DNA of 20,278 bases. Origin: Bacteroidetes bacterium UBA6063 (GTDB lineage Bacteria; Bacteroidota; Bacteroidia; NS11-12g; UBA9320). The notes under the pieces were generated by a model. The model was not told the origin of the DNA. It ran no database searches and saw only the letters and a program-made list of their open reading frames with translations. How positions within the stretch are numbered: position 1 is the first letter of the stretch; each line of letters begins with the position of its first letter. This document shows, piece by piece, positions 1-7,796 of the stretch. A program made the translations under genes and the position numbers. The DNA is taken from assembly GCA_002428905.1 (NCBI GenBank), contig DIYD01000341.1, positions 1 to 20,278 on the forward strand, written 5' to 3'.

Positions 1-21
1 ATTAGAAGTGGTATATTGGAC

Positions 22-29
22 TAAATTTG
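22..29 (+). promoter_or_regulatory. Probable -7 promoter element for adk-obgE
   Basis: The octamer TAAATTTG matches the Bacteroidota -7 consensus TAnnTTTG exactly. It ends 26 bases before the adk ATG, which would give a leader of roughly 20 bases. The partner -33 TTTG would fall at or before the window's left edge, so the promoter is only half visible. The call rests on the consensus match and position alone. Confidence 0.5.
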
Positions 30-55
30 CCCCCGAATTAATGATTTAAAGGATT

Positions 56-631
56 ATGTTCAATTTAATCATATTTGGCCCTCCAGGTGCCGGTAAAGGT
101 ACGCAAAGTGCGATGCTGCTAGAGAAGTATGAGTTGGTCCACTTAAGTACGGGTGATGTATTTAGAGCCAATATCAAAGGGGAGACGGAACTTGGTGTTT
201 TGGCAAAGTCTTACATTGATAAAGGAGAACTTGTACCAGACGAGGTAACTATTGCCATGGTAGAAGATTTTCTAAAAAATCAGGAAGATGCGAATGGATT
301 TATCTTTGATGGATTTCCACGGACATTATCACAAGGAGAAGCATTAGATAACATTATTCGCTCAATTGATTCTCAAATTGACGTTGTGCTTGCTCTTGAA
401 GTGGAAGAAGACGAGTTGGTAAAACGTTTGTTGGAGCGCGGTAAGGCTTCTGGTCGTGCCGATGATCAGGACGAAGCTACTATACGCAATCGTTTCGCTG
501 AATACAATAATAAAACAGAACCCTTGTTAGGTTATTACGATCAACAGGGTAAGCTCAAACGCGTTGCAGGAATGGGTCAGATCGAAGAGATTTTTGACCG
601 TCTTTGTAAGGCAGTTGATGCTGTAAGATAG
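56..631 (+). CDS. adk: Adenylate kinase
   Basis: Cytosolic enzyme that interconverts ATP + AMP and 2 ADP, and so balances the adenylate pool. The 191-residue product opens with the P-loop GPPGAGKGTQ at residues 8-17. It carries the NMP-binding region with STGDVFR near 31-37, the family signature FDGFPRT at 84-90, and a short lid with GRADD at 133-137 followed by the arginines of ATIRNRF. The lid has no four-cysteine zinc site, so this is the short bacterial form, slightly below the 210-220 residues of long-lid enzymes. The ATG follows an AAAGGATT sequence that may act as a weak ribosome site. The stop is four bases before obgE, so the two are very likely co-transcribed. I see nothing unusual in the protein. 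Confidence 0.97.
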   Translation: MFNLIIFGPPGAGKGTQSAMLLEKYELVHLSTGDVFRANIKGETELGVLAKSYIDKGELVPDEVTIAMVEDFLKNQEDANGFIFDGFPRTLSQGEALDNIIRSIDSQIDVVLALEVEEDELVKRLLERGKASGRADDQDEATIRNRFAEYNNKTEPLLGYYDQQGKLKRVAGMGQIEEIFDRLCKAVDAVR

Positions 632-635
632 ATTT

Positions 636-1637
636 ATGGCAAACCCTAACTTCATAGACTATGTTAAGATCAACTGTCGCTCTGGCGCTGGTGGGTCCGG
701 TAGCTGGTCGTTGTTTAGGGACAAATTCAACAGCAAAGGTGGGCCTGATGGAGGAGATGGTGGTGCAGGAGGCTCTGTAATTCTGCGAGGAAATGCTCAG
801 CTCTGGACGTTGCTTCATCTGAAATACAAGAAACACGTCATCTGCGAAAATGGGGCAAACGGTGGCAAAGGTCGGAAGACCGGAAAAAAGGGAGCGGATC
901 AAATTTTGGAAGTTCCTTTAGGAACAGTGGCCAAAGATGCTGAAACAGGTGAAATACTCTTCGAAATCACTGAAGACGGACAAACACAAGTGTTACTCCC
1001 AGGTGGACGCGGAGGTCTTGGAAACTGGAACTTTAAGTCGGCTACAAATCAAACACCTCGGTATGCCCAGCCCGGTGAAGAAGGTAGGGATGAGTGGAAG
1101 ATTCTTGAATTAAAGGTACTCGCCGACGTAGGTCTTGTCGGATTTCCAAATGCCGGTAAATCAACCCTACTTTCCGTTGTTTCTGCAGCTAAACCTGAAA
1201 TAGCCGATTACCCGTTTACCACATTGGTGCCCAATCTGGGTATAGTGAAATACAGGGATTACCAGTCGTTTGTGATGGCCGATATTCCTGGAATTATCGA
1301 AGGCGCAAGCGAGGGTAAAGGCCTTGGTTATCGCTTTCTTCGTCATATTGAACGCAATTCTATTCTATTGTTCCTTGTTCCTGCCGACAGCGATGATATC
1401 GTAAAGGAATACAATATTTTGGTTAAGGAACTGGAGAATTACAATACGGAAATGCTTTTTAAGGATCGGGTGCTTGCCATAAGCAAAAGCGATATGCTCG
1501 ACGAAGAACTTATGGAAGAAATTCGAAAAGAACTACCGGAAGAAGTAGAGACCATTTTCATCTCATCCGTTACCGGATTGAATATTCAAACGCTGAAAGA
1601 TCGATTGTGGTTAAAGCTAAACGAGAAGGTAAATTAA
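636..1637 (+). CDS. obgE: Obg-family GTPase (ribosome assembly)
   Basis: Large-subunit assembly and stress-linked GTPase of the Obg/CgtA family, 333 residues. The N-terminal glycine-rich Obg fold covers about residues 4-160, with repeated GG and GDGGAGG-type turns. The G domain follows: G1 GFPNAGKST at 169-177, the switch segment with YPFTTLVPNLG after it, G3 DIPG at 216-219, a G4-position SKSD at 283-286 and G5 ISS at 309-311. The usual G4 motif is NKxD, so Asn is replaced by Ser. From memory this variant is common in Bacteroidota Obg proteins, and I do not read it as loss of function. There is no C-terminal OCT domain. The gene starts four bases after adk. Its TAA stop overlaps the stop of the converging ferredoxin gene by four bases. 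Confidence 0.96.
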   Translation: MANPNFIDYVKINCRSGAGGSGSWSLFRDKFNSKGGPDGGDGGAGGSVILRGNAQLWTLLHLKYKKHVICENGANGGKGRKTGKKGADQILEVPLGTVAKDAETGEILFEITEDGQTQVLLPGGRGGLGNWNFKSATNQTPRYAQPGEEGRDEWKILELKVLADVGLVGFPNAGKSTLLSVVSAAKPEIADYPFTTLVPNLGIVKYRDYQSFVMADIPGIIEGASEGKGLGYRFLRHIERNSILLFLVPADSDDIVKEYNILVKELENYNTEMLFKDRVLAISKSDMLDEELMEEIRKELPEEVETIFISSVTGLNIQTLKDRLWLKLNEKVN

Positions 1638-1972
1638 GCTTCCGGATCGGTAAGTTCTCCCAGTTGTACACGTAAACCATCAATGTGTTTAGAAACGGGA
1701 ATCTGACAGCTCAGTCTGCTTCCTTCCACATCCAACACGAAGGCTTCATCCAGCATGTCTTCTTCGTTTTCGCTCATTTCCGGTAGATCGTGATCACTTT
1801 TAACAATACAGTTGCAGGTCGCACACATGGCCATACCACCGCAGGTAGCCTTTACAGGCAATTCATTGGCCTTCATGGCCTCCATAAGATTTAAGCCCAT
1901 GTCGGTTGGAGCTTGAATCTCATGCTCTTGGCCCTTTAAATCGGTTACATGTATCGTTATTAAATCATCCAT
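1634..1972 (-). CDS. Adrenodoxin-type [2Fe-2S] ferredoxin
   Basis: Small soluble electron carrier of 112 residues. Four cysteines, C44, C50, C53 and C89, have spacing C-x5-C-x2-C-x35-C. This is the arrangement of the adrenodoxin/putidaredoxin class rather than the plant type. A further cysteine, C55, sits inside the cluster loop and is probably not a ligand. The chain is acidic, as expected for a protein that docks on a reductase. The ATG lies three bases downstream of the reductase stop codon, so the two form one operon, and the simplest reading is that this is that reductase's partner. The physiological electron acceptor cannot be told from the sequence. Iron-sulfur assembly and P450 chemistry are both known roles for this class. 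Confidence 0.93.
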   Translation of the reverse strand: MDDLITIHVTDLKGQEHEIQAPTDMGLNLMEAMKANELPVKATCGGMAMCATCNCIVKSDHDLPEMSENEEDMLDEAFVLDVEGSRLSCQIPVSKHIDGLRVQLGELTDPEA

Positions 1973-1975
1973 GTC

Positions 1976-2986
1976 TTAAAAGGAATTAACACCACTCACC
2001 GTAGTATACTTTAATACCAGGTTTTTATCCGGATGAATACGTTTGTATGCCGATTGAACCATGAGGGTAGCTTCATGGAATCCGCATAAGATTAGTCGAA
2101 GCTTTCCTTCATAATCATTGATATCTCCAATGGCATAAATACCAGGAATGTTCGTGCTATAGTCAAGCGTGTTTACAGCAATAGATTCCTTGTTTAAGTT
2201 TAGTCCCCAGTCCTTTAATGGACCTAGTTTAGGCGACAAACCAAATAGCGGAATGAAGTAGTCCGCATTTTTTTCGATGCGTTCACCTTCTTTAGTGGTA
2301 ATAACAACGCTATTCAATTCATCTTCGCCATGAAGTTCAGCAACTTCAGCATTGGTGTGCAGATTGATCTTGCCGTCTTCGGCAAGTTTGGTCACTTTCT
2401 CCACGCTATCCAATGCACCACGGAATTTAGTTCTGCGATGAACCAGGGTTACCTCCGAGGCTACTTCCGCGAGGAAAATAGTCCAATCAAGTGCAGAGTC
2501 ACCGCCACCCGCAATAACAATCTTCTTGTCACGGAATTTTTCTGGATCCTTAATGATGTAGTCTACACCATGATCTTCAAATTTGATTAGGTTTTCCAAT
2601 TCGGGCTTACGTGGTTCAAAACAACCCAGACCACCTGCAATAGCAATGACCGGAGCGCGGTGCTTGGTGCCGCGATTTGTGGTCACAATGAAATGATCAT
2701 CGTCGGTTTTTTCAATAGTTTCAGCACGTTCACCAAGTGTAAACCCTGGCTTAAAAGGAGCGGCTTGTTCCATCAGATTGTCGACAAGGTCACCAGCGAG
2801 AACGGATGGAAACCCAGGTACGTCGTAAATTGGTTTCTTCGGATAAATCTCTGCCAATTGTCCACCAGGTTGCGGCAATGAATCGATCAAATGACAACGC
2901 AGTTTTATTAATCCGGCTTCGAACACAGTGAACAGTCCGCAAGGACCTGCTCCAATAATCAAGATATCAGTTTCTATCATGCTCAT
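1976..2986 (-). CDS. Ferredoxin-NADP reductase, thioredoxin-reductase-like type
   Basis: FAD-dependent enzyme that moves electrons between NADPH and ferredoxin; 336 residues. The FAD dinucleotide-binding motif GAGPCG is at 12-17. The QPGGQLAEIYPKKPIYDVPG segment at 39-58 is typical of the YumC-like family. A second Rossmann motif, GGGDSA, lies at 160-165, with HRR at 183-185 for the NADPH 2'-phosphate. AIGDI at 285-289 closes the FAD site, and a TTVSGV tail at 328-333 is the kind that stacks over the flavin. The redox CxxC of thioredoxin reductases is missing, which separates it from TrxB. Met1 at 2986 and Met3 at 2980 are both possible starts. The ferredoxin gene follows after three bases. 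The upstream region holds a promoter and an inverted repeat. Confidence 0.92.
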   Translation of the reverse strand: MSMIETDILIIGAGPCGLFTVFEAGLIKLRCHLIDSLPQPGGQLAEIYPKKPIYDVPGFPSVLAGDLVDNLMEQAAPFKPGFTLGERAETIEKTDDDHFIVTTNRGTKHRAPVIAIAGGLGCFEPRKPELENLIKFEDHGVDYIIKDPEKFRDKKIVIAGGGDSALDWTIFLAEVASEVTLVHRRTKFRGALDSVEKVTKLAEDGKINLHTNAEVAELHGEDELNSVVITTKEGERIEKNADYFIPLFGLSPKLGPLKDWGLNLNKESIAVNTLDYSTNIPGIYAIGDINDYEGKLRLILCGFHEATLMVQSAYKRIHPDKNLVLKYTTVSGVNSF

Positions 2987-2997
2987 GTAAACGGCTG

Positions 2998-3024
2998 CAA
3001 AGATAACATTTCACTTGAGTCAAA
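2998..3024 (-). promoter_or_regulatory. Promoter of the reductase-ferredoxin operon
   Basis: Read on the minus strand, TATCTTTG (3005 to 2998) matches the -7 consensus TAnnTTTG exactly. A TTTG at 3024-3021 lies 15 bases upstream, a little closer than the usual 17-23. The -7 box ends only 11 bases before the ATG at 2986, so the leader would be under ten bases. The -7 match is good and the -33 assignment is tentative. Confidence 0.55.
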
Positions 3025-3042
3025 GTTTTTGATTTGTGACTC
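3017..3042. promoter_or_regulatory. Inverted repeat over the reductase promoter, possible operator
   Basis: GAGTCA at 3017-3022 and TGACTC at 3037-3042 form perfect inverted half-sites 20 bases apart centre to centre, which is about two helical turns. If one bulged G is allowed, the pairing extends by two more A-T pairs. The proximal half-site overlaps the candidate -33 TTTG of the reductase-ferredoxin promoter, where a dimeric regulator could act. It is not followed by a U-tract, so it is not a terminator. The binding role is inference. Confidence 0.35.
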
Positions 3043-3081
3043 CAGGTAGAATGATAGAACTCATATTGAAGATGAAATCAT

Positions 3082-3115
3082 AAAAAAGCCTGCAACCTTG
3101 AAGGTTGCAGGCTTT
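3082..3115 (-). terminator. Intrinsic terminator of the pheT-zapA-rny operon
   Basis: A perfect 13-bp stem (3085-3097 with 3103-3115) encloses the five-base centre TTGAA. On the minus strand it is followed by a run of six T. It begins about 20 bases after the rny stop codon and points the right way to end that operon. Confidence 0.9.
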
Positions 3116-3135
3116 AATCAATACTTCTTATAGTT

Positions 3136-4677
3136 CTACTTAGCGTAGTTCACCGCTCGTCGTTCGCGAATAACGGTTACCTTGATTTGGCCTGGATAGA
3201 TCATCTCTTTCATGATCTTCTGACTAATATCAAACGATAAAAGATCTGCCTGCTTGTCTTGCAGCACGTCACTGTCTACAATAACGCGTAACTCTCTACC
3301 CGCCTGAATGGCGAAAGCCTTCTCTACACCTTCGAATCCAAGTGCAAGTTTCTCCAAATCCTGTAGACGCTTAATGTACGCCTCACCGTCTTCACGGCGC
3401 GCGCCTGGTCGAGAACCTGAAATTGCGTCACACGCCTGAACAATCGGAGAGATCAAATTGGTCATTTCTATTTCATCGTGGTGCGCTCCAATGGCGTTAC
3501 ATACATCGGGATGCTCACCATATTTTTCTGCCCACTTCATACCTAGCAGTGCGTGTGGTGTCTCGGCATCTTCATCAGGTACTTTTCCAATATCGTGTAG
3601 AAGACCTGCACGTTTTGCAAGTTTTGGATCTAACCCAAACTCTGAAGCCATGATGGCACACATGTTGGCCACTTCACGGCTGTGTTGAAGTAGGTTTTGG
3701 CCATAACTTGAACGGTAACGCATACGACCGACAATACGAATAAGCTCAGGGTGTAGTCCATTGATCCCTAAATCGATCACCGCGCGCTCGCCATGTTCAA
3801 CGATTTCATTTTCAACGTCTTTTCGTGTTTTCTGCACAACTTCTTCAATACGAGCCGGGTGAATACGACCGTCGGTGATTAATCGGTGCAGCGATAATCG
3901 TGCAATTTCTCTTCGAACAGGATCAAATCCAGACAAGATAATCGCCTCCGGAGTGTCATCTACAATGATCTCGATTCCGGTGGCCGCTTCAAGTGCACGA
4001 ATGTTTCGTCCTTCGCGACCGATGATACGACCTTTGATATCGTCATTATCGATATTGAACACCGTTACGGTATTTTCAATGGCCTGCTCTGCAGCAGTAC
4101 GTTGAATGGTTTGAAGAATCATTCGCTTGGCCTCCTTGTTCGCCTTAAGCTTTGCCTCTTCTACAATTAATTTAATCTTGGATATGGCATCGGTCTTGGC
4201 TTCGTCTACTAATGCTTCTACTAAATCCTTCTTCGCTTCTTCCGCCGTAAGCCCTGCAATTTTTTCCAACTGTTTTACCTGGCTTGCGTGTGCTTTTTCG
4301 ATCTCCGCCTTTTTGATATTAACCACTTCCAACTGTTGGTTGAGGTTCTTTTTGACCGCATCCGCTTCCTTTGCCTTGCGATCGAGGTTGCCCATTTTAT
4401 CGTTTAAACTTTGCTCTTTCTTACGTAGACCTTTTTCCACGTTAGAAATTTCATTTTCGCGATTTCGGATTTCTTTTTGGTGTTCCTGTTTCAGTTTCAG
4501 GAATTTCTCCTTAGCCTCCAGTTCTCTTGATTTCTTGTATTGTTTAGCCTTTTCTTCGGCTTCTTTGATGATGGCTGATGCTTTGGAGTTGGACTTGTTG
4601 TTGAGTACAACGTACAGAACACCGCCTCCTGCTATTATTCCGGCTAGCAAACCGATCAAAATTGAAGTTACGTCCAT
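3136..4677 (-). CDS. rny: Ribonuclease Y
   Basis: Membrane-anchored endoribonuclease that starts bulk mRNA decay; 513 residues, close to the usual 510-520. One N-terminal transmembrane helix covers about residues 5-26. A long charged coiled coil rich in Lys and Glu runs to about 175. The KH domain carries GREGRN at 220-225. The HD hydrolase domain has its metal-binding HD pair at 361-362 (LLHDIGK) and a downstream AHHDE motif. The gene starts 28 bases after zapA and ends the pheT-coiled coil-zapA-rny cluster, with an intrinsic terminator just behind it. The window also encodes PNPase, so both an initiating endonuclease and a 3' exonuclease of RNA decay are visible here. Confidence 0.97.
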   Translation of the reverse strand: MDVTSILIGLLAGIIAGGGVLYVVLNNKSNSKASAIIKEAEEKAKQYKKSRELEAKEKFLKLKQEHQKEIRNRENEISNVEKGLRKKEQSLNDKMGNLDRKAKEADAVKKNLNQQLEVVNIKKAEIEKAHASQVKQLEKIAGLTAEEAKKDLVEALVDEAKTDAISKIKLIVEEAKLKANKEAKRMILQTIQRTAAEQAIENTVTVFNIDNDDIKGRIIGREGRNIRALEAATGIEIIVDDTPEAIILSGFDPVRREIARLSLHRLITDGRIHPARIEEVVQKTRKDVENEIVEHGERAVIDLGINGLHPELIRIVGRMRYRSSYGQNLLQHSREVANMCAIMASEFGLDPKLAKRAGLLHDIGKVPDEDAETPHALLGMKWAEKYGEHPDVCNAIGAHHDEIEMTNLISPIVQACDAISGSRPGARREDGEAYIKRLQDLEKLALGFEGVEKAFAIQAGRELRVIVDSDVLQDKQADLLSFDISQKIMKEMIYPGQIKVTVIRERRAVNYAK

Positions 4678-4705
4678 TCTAATTTACTGTTTTAGTTGCT
4701 GTAAA

Positions 4706-5005
4706 TCAATGAATTGCCGTGTCTATGAGTTGTTGGAAATAGGAAATTTTTCTATCAAAAAGGTGTTTATCAGAGTCTTGACTGTTGTTCAAACTCATCA
4801 CTTCCGAAGCGAATTCCAATGCGGCCATCGCCAGTGAGTCTTGTTTGTCTTTAACAGAAAAGTTCTCTTGATAGAACTTCGATTTTTCATTAATCAATTT
4901 GGCTGCCTTCCGCACAAACTCTTCTTCACTTGAATCTATTTTCAGCGGATATTGTCTATCGCCGATGGTTACCTTTATCGATATTTCGTTTCCTGCACTA
5001 TCCAA
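4706..5005 (-). CDS. zapA: ZapA-like cell division protein
   Basis: Small cytosolic protein of the ZapA family, which cross-links FtsZ filaments and stabilises the Z ring; 99 residues. The N-terminal part (SIKVTIGDRQYPLKI, about residues 9-23) is the family's beta-strand head. The C-terminal part is helical and probably dimerises as a coiled coil, with LAMAALEFASEV as its centre. The start must be TTG at 5005: an in-frame TGA sits directly upstream, and the next Met lies deep inside the family domain. The gene follows the 96-residue coiled-coil gene by three bases and precedes rny by 28, so translation is probably coupled within one operon. Confidence 0.88.
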   Translation of the reverse strand: MDSAGNEISIKVTIGDRQYPLKIDSSEEEFVRKAAKLINEKSKFYQENFSVKDKQDSLAMAALEFASEVMSLNNSQDSDKHLFDRKISYFQQLIDTAIH

Positions 5006-5008
5006 TCA

Positions 5009-5299
5009 CTATTCATTTAAAAGTGCAATGCATCGATCAATCTCATTTACATACTGCTCAAGTTGCTTTTTTAATGCACTACGATCACTATGAGGTTGAG
5101 ACATTGTCTCGGCAAGTTTAACTCTTTTATTAGTTTCTTCTAAATCTTTTATCCGATTTTTTTGCGCATCCAGAGCCTCTTGAAGTCCAGTGTTTTCGCT
5201 TGTTAGTCGCTCATTTTCAGATTTAAGCGTCTTTAATCGGCTTAAAACATCTTTTAAGCTTACTTCAAGTTTCCACAATTTTTCTTCAAGTTCTGTCAT
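5009..5299 (-). CDS. Small coiled-coil protein next to ZapA, unknown function
   Basis: I do not recognise a named family. The 96-residue product has no signal peptide or membrane segment. Residues 1-62 are a clear heptad-rich coiled coil with Leu/Val at regular steps (ELEEKLWKLEVSLKDVL and onward) and many Glu, Lys and Asn. A short break near 66-74 (SQPHSDRS) precedes a second helix, LKKQLEQYVNEIDRCIALLNE. The ATG directly follows the pheT TAG stop with no gap, and zapA begins three bases after its own stop. The position suggests a partner of ZapA, comparable in size and shape to ZapB of gammaproteobacteria (81 residues), but I see no sequence homology and that role is inference. Confidence 0.82.
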   Translation of the reverse strand: MTELEEKLWKLEVSLKDVLSRLKTLKSENERLTSENTGLQEALDAQKNRIKDLEETNKRVKLAETMSQPHSDRSALKKQLEQYVNEIDRCIALLNE

Positions 5300-7636
5300 C
5301 TATTTACGGATTACAGCGTGCAACTCGTTTTCAAGGCGTGCCATCATCTTATCCATGATCTTTTCGATCTTCTGATCCGTCATGGTTTGCTTCGCATCAT
5401 ACAGCTTGATGCTGATGGCATAGGATTTCTTGCCCTCTTCCAGATGCTTGCCTTCATACACATCAAAAATGTCCAGTCCCTTAAGGAAATTACCTGCAAC
5501 TTCTTTTACGATTCGCTCTACCTCATTGAAGCCGGTTTTTTGCGACAAGACGATACTCAGGTCTCTTGAAACAATTGGGAAAACCGGAATGTCTTGCAGA
5601 TTGAATCGAGCGTTTTTGCCATGATTTAACACGGCATCCCAATTCACTAAGGCGTAGTAAACGGGTTGCTTAACACCAAAACTCTTTAAGGTCTTTTTAT
5701 CAAAGCTGTCGATCTCAACCGCTTTGAAAAGTTTCTTGGCGGGTATACCTGCTACCTGGGCAAGTCCCTCAAGTGCACCTTTTAAATAGAAGTAATCCGC
5801 ATCCATTTTTTGCGTTGTCCAGTTTACCCGATTTGAGGAGCCAGTAGCCACCAACATCAGGTTGTTTTGCTCACCATAACCATTGTCGTTTTTGAAGTAT
5901 GTCTTACCAAACTCAAAGAACAACACATTGGAGTTCTTGCGATTGATGTTGTACGCTACGGAGCTCAAAATACCATCAATCATGTCTGTACGCATTATGG
6001 CATGTTCCACACTCAGTGGGTTCAGTAGTCCAACAAAATTGTCTTTGGTACGTTCGGTTTGCCGTGTCTGAGAATTACTCATGGATTCATAAAAACCCTT
6101 GCCAACGAGGTAGTTTGCCACTTTGTTTTTGAACGCAACATCATCAAAGTTCGGTTGGATGGCAGGTGTCATATTAATCCGTTTTGGAATTTCTACCTGA
6201 TTATACCCATAGATTCGAAGCACTTCTTCCGCCAAATCTACGGGCCTAAGTACATCGCTTCGGTACGGAGCAACACTTACTTTTATGTGTTCATTATTTT
6301 TCTCCACAACCTCAATTTCAAGGCGGCCGAAGATGTCTGCAACCTCATCGGTGGAGAGTTGCGTTCCGCAGAATCTGTTTAACCAGTTTACGTCAAGGTC
6401 AATTTCATTGTTGGCAACAGGATTCGGATAAAAATCACTGTGATTGGAAGCAATTTCCGCTCCGGCCACCTCCTGCAAGATGTGCACCACACGTTGCAGG
6501 GCGTACATAGTGATATTTGGATCGCAACCACGTTCATAACGGAAAGACGCATCGGTATTTAAACCGTGTGTCTTGGCCGATTTACGTACAACGGCTGGAT
6601 TGAAATAGGCGCTTTCGATGAAGACAGAAGTGGTACTTGCGGTAACACCAGAGTTGGCTCCACCAAACACACCTGCCAGAGCAAGTGGGCGGTTTGCATC
6701 ACAAATAAGCAACTCTTCACCACTCATGGTGCGCTCTACGTCATCAAGTGTGGTTATTTTTTCACCTTTAACGGCGTCTCTGACTATAATTTTCTCATCG
6801 ATTTTGTCTGCATCAAATGCATGAATCGGCTGACCCAATTCGTGCAACACGTAGTTGGTTGTGTCTACAACGTTGTTGATGGGATTTAAATCGATTGAAC
6901 GCAGTCTCTTCTGAAGCCAATCCGGACTCTCTTTTACCTCGATGTTTTTCAGTAGAATGCCAGCGTATCGAGGGCATCTGGAAGCATCCTTAACTTCAAC
7001 AGCAATTCCCGCCTTGTTCAAATTGGGTAGCGGGGCTATTTCTGGCAGCTCTACCTTTCCCTGTTTCATTGCCTGAATATCACGTGCTGTACCCAGGTGG
7101 GAGGCAGCATCACCACGGTTTGGGGTTAGCCCAATCTCGATCTGGTAGTCTTCGTCCAAATCAAATACGTCGGCTAATGGGGTGCCAGGAGTTAACACTG
7201 AATCGAGTACCATAATTCCATCGTGACTTTGTCCCAGTCCAATTTCGTCTTCGGCACAGATCATGCCCTCTGAAACATGTCCGCGTATCTTCGCTTTTTT
7301 AATTTTAAACGGTTCCCCCTCCGTAGGATAAATGGTTGAACCAACTTTGGCGATAACCACTTTCTGTCCCTGCGCAACATTTGGGGCGCCACAAATAATT
7401 GGTAACGGGCTTTCTTCGCCCACATTTACTGTTGTTACACTCAGTTTGTCCGAGTTTTTGGCTTTTTCGCAGGTTAGGACTTCTCCAACAACCAGGCCTG
7501 CTAAGCCACCCTGGATGGATTCAATTTTACGCACTTTCTCCACTTCCAGTCCGGTATCGGTCAGTAAGGCACTTAAGTCCTCCGGATTCATGTCGAAGTC
7601 GATCAGGGTTTTTAGCCAGTTGTATGAAACGATCAT
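5300..7636 (-). CDS. pheT: Phenylalanine-tRNA ligase beta subunit
   Basis: Beta chain of the (alpha-beta)2 enzyme that charges tRNA-Phe; 778 residues, within the usual 780-800. The start MIVSYNWLKTLIDFD is typical. An EMAP-like tRNA-binding domain covers about 43-155, with ICGAPNV at 81-87 and SEGMICAEDEIGLG at 122-135. The B3/B4 editing region follows (about 215-380), then the B5 domain (about 405-475) and the catalytic-like core. The ferredoxin-fold anticodon-binding domain occupies about 684-778, with FPIVSRDLSIV. The alpha-subunit gene pheS is not in this window, so the two subunits are encoded apart. pheT is the first gene of the minus-strand cluster. Its upstream region, shared with the VWA gene, has no clear consensus promoter on this strand. 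Confidence 0.97.
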   Translation of the reverse strand: MIVSYNWLKTLIDFDMNPEDLSALLTDTGLEVEKVRKIESIQGGLAGLVVGEVLTCEKAKNSDKLSVTTVNVGEESPLPIICGAPNVAQGQKVVIAKVGSTIYPTEGEPFKIKKAKIRGHVSEGMICAEDEIGLGQSHDGIMVLDSVLTPGTPLADVFDLDEDYQIEIGLTPNRGDAASHLGTARDIQAMKQGKVELPEIAPLPNLNKAGIAVEVKDASRCPRYAGILLKNIEVKESPDWLQKRLRSIDLNPINNVVDTTNYVLHELGQPIHAFDADKIDEKIIVRDAVKGEKITTLDDVERTMSGEELLICDANRPLALAGVFGGANSGVTASTTSVFIESAYFNPAVVRKSAKTHGLNTDASFRYERGCDPNITMYALQRVVHILQEVAGAEIASNHSDFYPNPVANNEIDLDVNWLNRFCGTQLSTDEVADIFGRLEIEVVEKNNEHIKVSVAPYRSDVLRPVDLAEEVLRIYGYNQVEIPKRINMTPAIQPNFDDVAFKNKVANYLVGKGFYESMSNSQTRQTERTKDNFVGLLNPLSVEHAIMRTDMIDGILSSVAYNINRKNSNVLFFEFGKTYFKNDNGYGEQNNLMLVATGSSNRVNWTTQKMDADYFYLKGALEGLAQVAGIPAKKLFKAVEIDSFDKKTLKSFGVKQPVYYALVNWDAVLNHGKNARFNLQDIPVFPIVSRDLSIVLSQKTGFNEVERIVKEVAGNFLKGLDIFDVYEGKHLEEGKKSYAISIKLYDAKQTMTDQKIEKIMDKMMARLENELHAVIRK

Positions 7637-7759
7637 AAGTTATATCAAATGTGCTGAAAAAATCGGTTAAAACTAAGGCACGAAATTAAGTATAATATAG
7701 ATTTTACAGTGGTTTATCGGAAAACAAGTTTCACTAACAATTTGAATGCTTTTTTTGCG

Positions 7760-7791
7760 TTGTGAAGGTATCATTTAGCCAATTATATTTG
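7760..7791 (+). promoter_or_regulatory. Promoter of the VWA gene
   Basis: TATATTTG at 7784-7791 matches TAnnTTTG exactly, and a TTG at 7760-7762 lies 21 bases upstream, inside the Flavobacteriia range. The box ends only five bases before the TTG start codon at 7797, so transcription would begin at or within a base or two of the start codon. Confidence 0.55.
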
Positions 7792-7796
7792 CCGTC

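Noticed and set aside
1..49. Possible C-terminal end of an upstream gene before adk; frame 2 is open to a TAA at 47-49 and frame 1 to a TAA at 22-24.
   Set aside because: The stretch is too short to choose a frame or a product, and it also holds the adk -7 box.
4678..4705. Search for a 6S-like or other small RNA next to zapA.
   Set aside because: The gap between zapA and rny is only 28 bases and no structure is visible.
4127..4837. 236-codon plus-strand open frame over rny and zapA.
   Set aside because: It lies antisense to two clear genes, and its Ser/Phe/Leu-rich composition is what the complement of a Lys/Glu-rich coiled coil gives.
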